From Flavobacterium eburneipallidum (GTDB lineage: Bacteria; Bacteroidota; Bacteroidia; Flavobacteriales; Flavobacteriaceae): 64,000 nucleotides of DNA. The stretch spans positions 1,488,001-1,552,000 of the forward strand of contig NZ_CP114291.2 of NCBI RefSeq assembly GCF_027111355.2, given 5' to 3'. Made by a program: the position numbers and the translations under genes. Below are positions 8,601 to 16,405 of the stretch, in pieces (within the stretch, counting starts at the first letter, position 1; the number at the start of each line of letters is the position of its first letter). The notes beneath the pieces were generated by a model. It searched no databases, was not told the DNA's origin, and was given only the letters and a program-made list of their open reading frames with translations.

Positions 8601-8990
8601 TTAAAGCTCGTAAAATTCAATCGGTAGTAAATCAGGATCGGCTATGAAAGTAAATCGTTTTTGGGTGGTTTTATCTATTCGAATGGGTTCTGATTCAATA
8701 TTTTGGGTATTCAAAAAAGCAACTGTTTCTTCAAGCTTATTAACTTCAAAAGCCAAATGTCGCAAACCAACTGCTTCTGGTCTTGAAGGGCGTTTGGGAG
8801 GATTTGGAAACGAAAACAGCTCTACAATATAATCTCCGTTTAATGCCAAGTCCAATTTATAGGATTGGCGTTCCTCACGGTAAATTTCTCGTACAATAGT
8901 TAGCCCTAAAACTTCTGTATAAAAAGTTTTGGATTTTTGATAATCCGAGCATAAAATGGCGATATGATGAACTTTGTTGAGTTGAAGCAT
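8601..8990 (-). CDS. VOC family (glyoxalase I-like, YaeR type) metalloprotein
   Basis: 129 residues, the usual length for a single-chain VOC protein with two beta-alpha-beta-beta-beta modules. The four expected metal-ligand positions are filled: H9 (VHHIAI), E57 (YIVELFSF), H78 (GLRHLAFEV) and E125 (PIEFYEL). The NPPKRPSRPEA segment before the second module is typical of the SMU1112c/YaeR-like subgroup. Substrate unknown. The start lies 15 bp after the stop of the acetyltransferase gene, so both are probably one transcript. Confidence 0.85.
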   Translation of the reverse strand: MLQLNKVHHIAILCSDYQKSKTFYTEVLGLTIVREIYREERQSYKLDLALNGDYIVELFSFPNPPKRPSRPEAVGLRHLAFEVNKLEETVAFLNTQNIESEPIRIDKTTQKRFTFIADPDLLPIEFYEL

Positions 8991-9005
8991 TGGTTGTTGT
9001 TTAGG

Positions 9006-9563
9006 TTATTGATTTAATTTCCGAATTATTCTAGCAGGATTTCCTACTGCCAATGAATTATCAGGGATATCTTTGGTAACCACGGAACCAGCTCCAATAA
9101 CACAACCTTTTCCGATAGTAACTCCAGGGCAAATAACAGAATTTCCGCCAATCCAACAATCGTCGCCAATAGTTACGGGCAAGGCATTCTCTAACGTTTT
9201 TCGAAGTTCAGCGTCAAGCGGATGCGAAGCAGTGTAAATTTGAACATTTGGGGCAATAAAAACATTGTTTCCCAAAGTAACTGGAGCACAATCCAGCACA
9301 ACACAATTGACATTGAAATAAACATTATCTCCGCAAATCATATTATATCCATAATCGCAATGAAATGGTGGTTCGATGTAGAAATTACTACCCGAATTCG
9401 GAATTAATTCCGCTAAAATTTCCTTTGCTTTTTTGGTCATTCGATATTCTGTAACATTCAATCGATGCAGTAATAATTTTGCTTTTCGACGATCTTTTAC
9501 TAAAGTGGCATCGCCAGCCAAGTAGTATTCTCCGTCTATCATTTTTTCTTTTTCGGTTTTCAT
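9006..9563 (-). CDS. Sugar O-acetyltransferase (maltose/galactoside acetyltransferase type)
   Basis: 185 residues. ATG at 9563 is preferred because MKTEKEKMIDGEYYLAGD is the conserved N-terminus of this family; the longer frame to 9635 adds an unconserved leader. The N-terminal Maa domain (about 5-60) is followed by left-handed beta-helix hexapeptide repeats. The catalytic His is expected at H114 in TASHPLDAEL. It would use acetyl-CoA to acetylate sugars in the cytoplasm; the physiological substrate is uncertain for most members. First gene of a pair with the VOC gene. Confidence 0.85.
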   Translation of the reverse strand: MKTEKEKMIDGEYYLAGDATLVKDRRKAKLLLHRLNVTEYRMTKKAKEILAELIPNSGSNFYIEPPFHCDYGYNMICGDNVYFNVNCVVLDCAPVTLGNNVFIAPNVQIYTASHPLDAELRKTLENALPVTIGDDCWIGGNSVICPGVTIGKGCVIGAGSVVTKDIPDNSLAVGNPARIIRKLNQ

Positions 9564-9908
9564 AATAAAGTAATTGTGTTTTGTAAATGTAAATGAAATT
9601 AGAAGAGCATACAATTCATCCTCAAAATTCGACAATTCAGTAAGTATAAATTTTATGCTGTAGAATAACTACTGTAAGTTTGTTTCAGAATTAAGCAACA
9701 AGCTAAAAATAAAGAATATGATTAAACTGATTATAGCAATGGTAATTTTTGTTTGTGATTTAATATTCTAAAAGAATAATTGAAAAATCTGTCCGATTTT
9801 TTTTGACTATTTTTAAGCCTAAAAACTATTTTTGTTAAAATAGAAACAGTAAAGAGTATGAGATGTATCAAAAACAGGTAGTAAATAAAAATATTAATCT
9901 ACGATAAA
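9564..9908. other. Divergent intergenic region with a histidine-kinase promoter
   Basis: 345 bp between the acetyltransferase and the LytS-type kinase. No gene longer than 17 codons is present. The only strong signal is the promoter at 9802-9834. The rest is AT-rich and shows no strong hairpin. Confidence 0.6.
9802..9834 (+). promoter_or_regulatory. Bacteroidetes-type promoter for the LytS/2TM/LytTR operon
   Basis: TTTG at 9802-9805 and TATTTTTG at 9827-9834, separated by 21 nt, match the -33 TTTG / -7 TAnnTTTG consensus. Transcription would start near 9840, leaving a leader of about 68 nt before the kinase start codon. Confidence 0.65.
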
Positions 9909-11249
9909 ATGATTTATAAATTAATAAAAGAAATTCCAAGAGCTTTAATACTATCAGTAGCAATATTTCTAGTATTGTTATTGGTTAAAGTGATTACAGG
10001 AGTTGCAATACGTTTTGATTTTCATTTATTGGTCAATTTTGGCTATACGATGCTTTATAGCCTTGTTCTGTATTTTGTTAATGCTGTTTTATTTATTTAT
10101 CTGGACAAGTTTTTTGAAGTAGATAGATTTACAAAAAGGAGAGTGTTTATTGGATTTTTAGGTTCTTTTATAGTTTCAATTTTAGCTATTTTTTTACTTC
10201 GAATTTTTGAAGATGTAGTCGTTGAGGGAAAAACACTAACTGTTTTTTTTCAAAATGAAGTATTGGCTAATTATTTAGTTGCAATAATTATTACATTTTT
10301 TGTGACATTGGCTTTTCACGCATTCTTTTTTTATAAAAGCTATCAAGAGAATAAAGTCAAACAACAAAAAATTATTGCAGGAACAGCAAATGCCAAGTTC
10401 GAAAGCTTAAAAAATCAAATCGATCCGCATTTTCTCTTCAATAGTCTGAATGTTTTGAGTTCTTTGATAGAAGAAAATCCAGGAAATGCGCAACAATTCA
10501 CTACTTCTTTGTCTAAAGTGTACCGCTATGTTTTGGAACAAAAAGACAAAGAATTGGTGCCTTTAGAAGAAGAATTGGCTTTTGCCAAAACCTATATGGA
10601 CTTGCTAAAAATGCGTTTTGAAAACAGTTTGTTTTATGAATTACCCGAAACAATTGCAATTTCAGAGTCTAAAGTAGTGCCGCTTTCGTTACAGTTACTG
10701 CTCGAGAACACCGTAAAGCACAATGTGGTTTCAGACAAAAGACCATTGCATATTACGATTTTTATCGATGGTGATTATCTAGCTGTTCAAAACGATTTTC
10801 AAAAGAAAGACACTTTATCAGATAGGAAAGGAGTCGGCTTACAAAACATCATCAATCGCTACGGAATTATTACCAATCGGAAAGTTTTAATTATTCAAAC
10901 TGAACAAACATTTACAGTCAAAATACCAATTTTAACCAAACAAATTACAATTATGGAAGCTAATGCCACTTACAACGAGAATACCGCTTATTTTAAAGCC
11001 AAAAAACAAGTAGAAAAAATCAAAGCCTTTTACGGAAGCTTAATTTCCTATTGCTTTGTAATTCCATTTTTAATTTTTATTAATTTGAAATATTCTTCAG
11101 GATTTCAATGGTTTTGGTTTCCAATGTTCGGATGGGGATTCGGATTAGTGATGAAAGGACTTAAGGTGTATGGCTACGGATCCAACTGGGAAGAGCGAAA
11201 AATTCAGGAAATATTACGCAAAGAAGATCAAACGCAAACTTGGAAATAA
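9909..11249 (+). CDS. LytS-type sensor histidine kinase fused to a 2TM domain
   Basis: 446 residues. Four N-terminal transmembrane segments (about 10-145) are followed by a His_kinase domain with the phospho-acceptor motif QIDPHFLFNS (H174), an N box ENTVKHN (266-272) and a G box GVGLQNI (308-314). Residues 360-446 form a 2TM domain (YFKAKKQVEKIKAFYGS then NWEERKIQEIL) that closely resembles the next gene. The kinase would autophosphorylate on His and pass phosphate to the LytTR regulator encoded two genes downstream. An internal ATG (M350) sits at the junction, suggesting that two once-separate genes were joined by stop-codon loss. Confidence 0.85.
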   Translation: MIYKLIKEIPRALILSVAIFLVLLLVKVITGVAIRFDFHLLVNFGYTMLYSLVLYFVNAVLFIYLDKFFEVDRFTKRRVFIGFLGSFIVSILAIFLLRIFEDVVVEGKTLTVFFQNEVLANYLVAIIITFFVTLAFHAFFFYKSYQENKVKQQKIIAGTANAKFESLKNQIDPHFLFNSLNVLSSLIEENPGNAQQFTTSLSKVYRYVLEQKDKELVPLEEELAFAKTYMDLLKMRFENSLFYELPETIAISESKVVPLSLQLLLENTVKHNVVSDKRPLHITIFIDGDYLAVQNDFQKKDTLSDRKGVGLQNIINRYGIITNRKVLIIQTEQTFTVKIPILTKQITIMEANATYNENTAYFKAKKQVEKIKAFYGSLISYCFVIPFLIFINLKYSSGFQWFWFPMFGWGFGLVMKGLKVYGYGSNWEERKIQEILRKEDQTQTWK

Positions 11250-11267
11250 ATTTAAAAAACAATCAAA

Positions 11268-11576
11268 ATGGAAAATAATATTCAACAAGAGGAGCGTTAT
11301 TTTTTTGCTCAAAAAAAAGTTAAAAGTATCAAAGGGTTTTATTCACATCTATTCTTTTATTTGGTGATTAATGCTATTATTACAATTCAGATTTATTTAA
11401 GAACAGGTAGCGGATTTTGGGATTGGGAAAATTTCTATACACCCTTGTTTTGGGGAATCGGACTATTGGCTCACGGATTATCAGTTTTTGGACAAAACCT
11501 GTTTTTTGGACAAAACTGGGAGGAAAGAAAGATTCGGGAGTTTATGAATAAAGAAAAAAATAAAAAATGGGAATAG
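11268..11576 (+). CDS. 2TM domain-containing protein
   Basis: 102 residues with two transmembrane segments (about 24-42 and 60-78) between the conserved flanks RYFFAQKKVKSIKGFY and NWEERKIREFMNKE. This is the 2TM domain (PF13239), regularly found next to LytS/LytTR pairs in Bacteroidetes. It is a clear paralogue of the C-terminal 87 residues of the preceding kinase, which points to a tandem duplication. It lies 18 bp after the kinase and 69 bp before the regulator, in the same operon. Function unknown; modulation of the kinase at the membrane is an inference. Confidence 0.8.
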   Translation: MENNIQQEERYFFAQKKVKSIKGFYSHLFFYLVINAIITIQIYLRTGSGFWDWENFYTPLFWGIGLLAHGLSVFGQNLFFGQNWEERKIREFMNKEKNKKWE

Positions 11577-11645
11577 CCAGTGAGCAGTGTTCTCCGATTA
11601 GTACTTCAAAAACATACAATTCATAACATACAACTTTTTATTTAA

Positions 11646-12404
11646 ATGGTTACACTAATAATCGAAGACGAAAAACCTGCAGCAAGATTGTTGCAACGCA
11701 AACTCGAAAAACTCCAAATCGAAGTAGGAGTGATGCTTCATTCTGTGGAGGAATCTATCGAGTGGTTTTCCAAGAATGAACATCCCGATTTGATATTTTT
11801 AGACATTCAATTATCGGACGGATTGTCTTTTGAAATCTTCGAAAAAATAGATATAAAAAGTGCTGTAATTTTTACAACTGCTTATGACGAATATGCTTTA
11901 AAAGCTTTCAAATTAAACTCCATTGATTACCTCTTAAAACCCATTGATGAAGACGATTTAGAAACGGCAATTTCTAAATTTAAAATGCGTTTACCAAAAC
12001 CTCAAAACAGTCCACAATTGGATTTTGAATTAATTAAAAAAATGCTTCAAAATCCATTTGATAAAAATTTTAAAACTCGGTTCATAGTCAAAATAGGGCA
12101 GCACCTAAAAGTGATTTCTACCGATGAAATTGAATGTTTTTTTAGCGAAAATAAAGGGACTTATATTCATACTTTTGACAACAGAAATTATTTGCTTGAA
12201 TCTACTTTGGAAGTTTTAGAACAAGAATTAGACCCCGAAAAATTTTATCGGATCAGTCGAAAATTTATTCTGCCTTTACAATCAATTAAGGAAATTGTGG
12301 CTTACAGTAATTCGCGTTTGAAGGTAGTTTTACCCTCATTTTCTGCTGATGAGGTGGTGGTAAGTCGAGAAAAAGTTGCTGATTTTAAAGCCTGGATTGG
12401 TTAA
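11646..12404 (+). CDS. LytTR-family response regulator
   Basis: 252 residues. The receiver domain (1-120) has the acidic pair E7/D8, phospho-acceptor D53 (LIFLDIQLSDG) and a late Lys in SIDYLLKPIDED. The C-terminal LytTR DNA-binding domain (about 145-250) shows FSENKGTYIHT and FYRISRKFILPLQSIKEI. It is the cognate partner of the LytS-type kinase at 9909 by position and by family pairing. No typical target-site repeat was identified nearby. Confidence 0.9.
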   Translation: MVTLIIEDEKPAARLLQRKLEKLQIEVGVMLHSVEESIEWFSKNEHPDLIFLDIQLSDGLSFEIFEKIDIKSAVIFTTAYDEYALKAFKLNSIDYLLKPIDEDDLETAISKFKMRLPKPQNSPQLDFELIKKMLQNPFDKNFKTRFIVKIGQHLKVISTDEIECFFSENKGTYIHTFDNRNYLLESTLEVLEQELDPEKFYRISRKFILPLQSIKEIVAYSNSRLKVVLPSFSADEVVVSREKVADFKAWIG

Positions 12405-12832
12405 TATTTGATTTAAACTTTAAAATTATATAAATAGGTTTAAAATTTATGGTATTTAATTAGTTGTGTTATTTGTATAGATTTAATCTATTACTGATTT
12501 TAAGGCAATAAATAGTAGTTTTTTAGACCAAGAACGGAATTTGGTTTTTGAAATTCTTTACAGTAAATCCATACTTTGATTTTCTTTGATAAGAAGTGCG
12601 GAAAGTACAGATTGGTTTGTTTTATATTTTCTAAAGTTGTCTTGTCACTTTAGTTTCAAAACTGTAATTGTTTTGCCCGAATTTGAAAAATAAAAGGATT
12701 ACTTATGCTAAAATAAGGGCTGTTTTAAGTCTCTGTCTTTTAAGTACAACTGATAAAATTTTGTTAACCAACCTTATTAAGTTAGTCAAACATTGTACCT
12801 TCGTTTGGCTAGTTATACTTAATTTTTTCAGG
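12405..12832. other. 428-bp intergenic region, no gene seen
   Basis: AT-rich region between the response regulator and the TlpA-like gene. No ORF with coding character, no RNA gene and no strong hairpin were found. A near-consensus -7 box, TACCTTCG (12796-12803), lies 30 bp upstream of the TlpA-like start, but no TTG is at the proper distance. Confidence 0.5.
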
Positions 12833-13309
12833 ATGAAATATTTACTTTGTTTTGTTTTTGTGCTTACTTTTTCAAACGCAATTGTTGCTCAAAAAGTGGC
12901 TGTTTATGATAATTTTTCGACTCTAAAGAAGGAAATATTGAGTGATAAAAACACGATTTATGTAGTCAACTTTTGGGCTACTTGGTGTGCACCATGCGTA
13001 AAAGAATTACCCCATTTTGAACAATTAAATTCCGAAAATAAAAACCTAAAAGTCGTGTTGATAAGTTTGGATTTTAAGAACCAATTTGAATCTAAATTGA
13101 TTCCTTTTTTGAAGAAAAAAAACATCAAATCTGAAGTAGTTTTACTCACTGATAAGGACTATAATACTTGGCTTCCGATGGTCGATAAGAATTGGTCGGG
13201 ATCTATTCCAGCAACATTAATTATCAAAAATGGTCAGCAATTTTTTGTAGAAAAAATGTTTTCCAACTATCAAGAACTCCATGAATATGTAAATTCAATT
13301 ATTAACTAA
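12833..13309 (+). CDS. Secreted thioredoxin-like (TlpA-type) protein
   Basis: 158 residues from the ATG at 12833. The frame is open further upstream, but only this start gives a signal peptide (MKYLLCFVFVLTFSNAIVAQ). The thioredoxin active site is W-C-A-P-C at 51-55 in VNFWATWCAPCVKELP, and a cis-Pro segment GSIPATLII follows near 124. It would be exported and act as a periplasmic thiol-disulfide oxidoreductase. The next gene, 12 bp downstream, is another exported thioredoxin-fold protein, so the two probably form one redox unit. Confidence 0.85.
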   Translation: MKYLLCFVFVLTFSNAIVAQKVAVYDNFSTLKKEILSDKNTIYVVNFWATWCAPCVKELPHFEQLNSENKNLKVVLISLDFKNQFESKLIPFLKKKNIKSEVVLLTDKDYNTWLPMVDKNWSGSIPATLIIKNGQQFFVEKMFSNYQELHEYVNSIIN

Positions 13310-13321
13310 ATCATCTCAATC

Positions 13322-13927
13322 ATGAAATTTTTATCTGCTCTTTTATTATTTGTTTCTGTTTTTTCTATTTCAGGTTTTACTCCAGATGCACCAGCCCCAT
13401 ATAAAATTGGTGATAAAGCCACAGATTTTAAACTAAAATCGGTTGACGGTAAAATGTATGGAATGTCTGATTACAAAGATGCCAAAGGATTTATTGTAGT
13501 TTTTACTTGCAATCATTGTCCTTTTGCTGTAAAGTATGAAGACAGAATTAACGATTTGGCTAAAAAATACAAGTCAAAAGGCTATATTTTATTAGCTATT
13601 AATCCAAATGATCCAGCTTTAGAACCTACTGATAGTTATGAATTGATGAAAGTAAGAGCCAAAGAAAAAGGATTTGCTTTTCCTTACTTGTTTGACGAAG
13701 GACAAAAAATATATCCACAATATGGCGCAACCAAAACACCTCATGTCTTTTTATTGGACAAAAATCGTGTAGTGAAGTATATTGGAGCTATTGATGATAA
13801 TGTAGATAGCGCAAAAGAGGTTAAGGAAAAATACCTTGAGAACGCTATTGCAGCTTTAGAAAGTGGAAAAACACCTTCGCCAGAAACAACAAAAGCAATA
13901 GGATGTTCTATTAAGGCAAAGAAATAA
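13322..13927 (+). CDS. Exported peroxiredoxin/thioredoxin-like protein
   Basis: 201 residues with a signal peptide (about 1-18). A redoxin core follows, with F-T-C-N-H-C-P-F-A (C63 and C66), the signature of the PRX-like subgroup rather than a classical WCGPC thioredoxin. The segment KTPHVFLLDKNRVVKYIGAI is the conserved C-terminal half. Likely a periplasmic thiol-dependent redox protein; donor and substrate unknown. It ends before a bidirectional terminator at 13949. Confidence 0.85.
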   Translation: MKFLSALLLFVSVFSISGFTPDAPAPYKIGDKATDFKLKSVDGKMYGMSDYKDAKGFIVVFTCNHCPFAVKYEDRINDLAKKYKSKGYILLAINPNDPALEPTDSYELMKVRAKEKGFAFPYLFDEGQKIYPQYGATKTPHVFLLDKNRVVKYIGAIDDNVDSAKEVKEKYLENAIAALESGKTPSPETTKAIGCSIKAKK

Positions 13928-13948
13928 ACTTGGGTAAAATGACCATTG

Positions 13949-13984
13949 AAAAAGAGTAAAGACAAATTCGTTTTTACTCTTTTT
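13949..13984. terminator. Bidirectional terminator
   Basis: AAAAAGAGTAAA (13949-13960) pairs with TTTACTCTTTTT (13973-13984). The stem is flanked by A and T runs, so it can stop transcription in both directions between the convergent redoxin gene (ends 13927) and phosphatidyltransferase gene (ends 13984). It touches the last base of the latter. Confidence 0.75.
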
Positions 13985-14754
13985 TATTTTATAAACACTT
14001 TTCGAATGCCTATCAAAACAAAAATTAATAGCGAATAGAAAATAAAAAAAGGTACAATTATTTCAATGTAACCTAATGGTAATAATACAGCAATAAGCAA
14101 TAATTGAAAGCCTAATCCGTAAAGAGAAACAAAGGTCATAAACCAATTTGGAAAGTTTTTTGTCTTGTAGGCTTGGCTGTCCATAAGGTGAATTATTTTA
14201 TCGAAAAGTCCATAAACTACAGTATAAATCCCGAACCAAATAGTAACCCATTTTTGTGTTTCACCTGGCAATGCGATTGGTGATTGATCTTCAAAAACTT
14301 TACTGGTTTGATCTCCTCCTACAGAATGATGTCTCAAAATAACATAGTAATAATTGTATAAAGTACCTTGCAATTGGATACAAAAAAAAGCAATTATCGT
14401 CATCCATAAAGAGGTTTTTGAAACGTAGCAAATCGTTAGCAGAAACAAAAGATTCAGGATAATATCAAACACACTATCCAAATATCTGCCAACATAAGAA
14501 GGCGTCTTTTTTAGTCGAGCCAGTTCGCCATCAGCGGCATCGATTATCGATTTGAGGATGATAAAAAATCCAGCAAGAAAGTAGTGATCTTGTAAAATGC
14601 AATAAATACCAATCAGTCCACAAACTCCAAAAAGTAAGGTAACATGAATGGGGGTAAATTGGGTATTTTTTAATTGATTGGCAAATAGTTTTGCAATCGG
14701 TCTTCCATAATCCGATAAATCCAAGAATTTATCTTTGGCAGCGAGTTTAGACAT
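13984..14754 (-). CDS. CDP-alcohol phosphatidyltransferase family protein
   Basis: 256 residues with about six transmembrane segments. The full family signature D-x2-D-G-x2-A-R-x8-G-x3-D-x3-D is present at residues 72-97 (IDAADGELARLK ... GRYLDSVFD). It transfers a phosphatidyl or phospho-alcohol group from a CDP donor at the inner membrane. The hydrophobic C-terminus and length resemble members of unknown alcohol specificity rather than PgsA or PssA. It is a single gene with no informative neighbours. Confidence 0.85.
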   Translation of the reverse strand: MSKLAAKDKFLDLSDYGRPIAKLFANQLKNTQFTPIHVTLLFGVCGLIGIYCILQDHYFLAGFFIILKSIIDAADGELARLKKTPSYVGRYLDSVFDIILNLLFLLTICYVSKTSLWMTIIAFFCIQLQGTLYNYYYVILRHHSVGGDQTSKVFEDQSPIALPGETQKWVTIWFGIYTVVYGLFDKIIHLMDSQAYKTKNFPNWFMTFVSLYGLGFQLLLIAVLLPLGYIEIIVPFFIFYSLLIFVLIGIRKVFIK

Positions 14755-14812
14755 TTTTTTATGTTAAACAAAAGGATGTGACAATATAGTCAGAGGTAAA
14801 TTTAATAAAAAA

Positions 14813-15325
14813 TTATTCGATTACGGCATCAATTTCTATAGCACCATCAACCCATTTTGGATTTATTTTGATGGAATCTTCAGGATTTATATAGATTATT
14901 TGAGCTACTTTTTTTGGTTTCTCACTAATGCTGTAAGTGTCGATATATTTTACTAATTCATCGTAGGGTTGGTTTTTGCTTTCTGGATTATCGGTTACTA
15001 CTCCGATTTTTAGTAAATCATTCGATGACTTAATTTTTTCTTTTAGCGATGAATTTTCAATGTTGTTTTTGTAAAATGTGTCCAATATGAATTTCTTGGT
15101 CGTAATAATAATAACCCCTGAATTAGAACCATATTTTTGGCAAATTAGTGAATCTTTATAGACCGTTACAATTGAAACATCGTCTGGATTTATAGCTTGT
15201 ATTTGCTCATTAATGTCTTTTATAAAACCTATTTTTTTTGCATCAAGAACAATTAAAGGGTTGTTTTGAGCATAGGCATTGGTCAGTAGAAGTATGCAAA
15301 TTAGAAGGAGTACTTTTTTTATCAT
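14813..15325 (-). CDS. Secreted protein with a TonB-plug-like motif
   Basis: 170 residues with a signal peptide (about 1-20, ending AYAQ). Residues 20-80 (NPLIVLDAKKIGFIKDINEQ ... GVIIITTKK) resemble the short motif around the plug of TonB-dependent receptors, where a 'NPLIVLDGK' segment precedes 'GVIIITTK'. No barrel or peptidase domain follows, so it is not a receptor. It starts 8 bp after ctaA and is presumably co-transcribed with it. Function unknown. Confidence 0.55.
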   Translation of the reverse strand: MIKKVLLLICILLLTNAYAQNNPLIVLDAKKIGFIKDINEQIQAINPDDVSIVTVYKDSLICQKYGSNSGVIIITTKKFILDTFYKNNIENSSLKEKIKSSNDLLKIGVVTDNPESKNQPYDELVKYIDTYSISEKPKKVAQIIYINPEDSIKINPKWVDGAIEIDAVIE

Positions 15326-15333
15326 TTCAAATT

Positions 15334-16356
15334 TTATTTAGAAAGCCTGTGTAGGGTATAAGTCATCGCCGTTAATAAAAAGAAAGCCATGATTTGATGC
15401 GTCAGTCCTAACCAAAGCGGAACACTATATAGCAAAGTGAAAACTCCCAAACTGAATTGTAAAAACACAATAATTACCAAAACATTTATTCCTGATTTTT
15501 GCTGTTTGGTTAAATCAAATTTATGGCTTTTGTAGGATAACAGTAATATAAATCCAACTACCACATAAGCTAAAGTTCTGTGTACAAATTGAACGCCGCT
15601 TTTGCCTTCGGTCAATCTTAATAACCAAGAGTCTTTTTCTAATGTTATACTTTCGTGAAAGAACTCACCGTCACTCATTAAAGGCCAGTGGTTGTGAATT
15701 AAACCTGCATTTAAACCTGCAACAAATCCACCGTAAATAATTTGCAACAATAAGAAAAACAGTGTAAAACGAGCTATTTTTTGGAGTGAAAGTAAGGCGG
15801 GTTTTCTGTCAGGATAAATTAAATCCAAGGCTACCCAAAGCGTATAAGCAAAGGTAATAAAGGCAAAAGTCAAGTGCAAAGAAAGCCTGAAATGGCTCAC
15901 GTCTGGATTGTCAATCAAGCCGCTACGAACCATAAACCAACCCAAAAAACCTTGAAAAGCTCCCATGGAAAGTAGTACTACACATTTTTTTATGGTTTCA
16001 CTAGAAAGTCGTTTTTTGATTAGGAAATAGATAAAAGGAACAATAAAAACTAGTCCAATGATTCGCCCAATAAAACGGTGAAACCATTCCCAGAAATAGA
16101 TGAATTTATAATCATCCAGTTGAAAATCATTATGAATATTGATTTTTTGGTATTCGGGAAATTTCTTGTATTCTTCGAATGCTTGTGACCATTTTTCTTC
16201 ACTTAATGGAGGGAAGGTGTCGGTAACCAAATGCCAGTCGGTCATTGATAATCCTGAATTGGTCAATCGAGTGATACCACCAACGATGACCATTATAAAC
16301 AATAATAAGCAACCTGAAAGGAGCCAAATAATTACGGCTTTGTTTTCGTTTTTCAT
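15334..16356 (-). CDS. ctaA: Heme A synthase (COX15/CtaA)
   Basis: 340 residues with eight predicted transmembrane segments. Conserved heme-ligand histidines appear in FWEWFHRFIGR, HFRLSLHLTFAF, QFVHRTLAY and LGLTHQIMAF, and the marker AGLIHNHWPLMSDGEF lies between the two four-helix halves. It oxidises heme O to heme A for aa3-type cytochrome oxidase at the inner membrane. This fits an organism that also carries a cbb3 oxidase (33-42 kb). A TACTTTTG box on the minus strand (16374-16381) lies 17 bp upstream of the ATG. Confidence 0.92.
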   Translation of the reverse strand: MKNENKAVIIWLLSGCLLLFIMVIVGGITRLTNSGLSMTDWHLVTDTFPPLSEEKWSQAFEEYKKFPEYQKINIHNDFQLDDYKFIYFWEWFHRFIGRIIGLVFIVPFIYFLIKKRLSSETIKKCVVLLSMGAFQGFLGWFMVRSGLIDNPDVSHFRLSLHLTFAFITFAYTLWVALDLIYPDRKPALLSLQKIARFTLFFLLLQIIYGGFVAGLNAGLIHNHWPLMSDGEFFHESITLEKDSWLLRLTEGKSGVQFVHRTLAYVVVGFILLLSYKSHKFDLTKQQKSGINVLVIIVFLQFSLGVFTLLYSVPLWLGLTHQIMAFFLLTAMTYTLHRLSK

Positions 16357-16405
16357 TGATTAAATTCTTTATGCAAAAGTATTTCAAATACAATTAAATC
16401 TTGAT

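Noticed and set aside
14779..14792. TGACAATATAGTCA palindrome upstream of the phosphatidyltransferase gene as a fourth Fnr-type site
   Set aside because: Half-sites are spaced two bases wider than in the three real candidates, and no TAnnTTTG box lies 29.5 bp from its centre.
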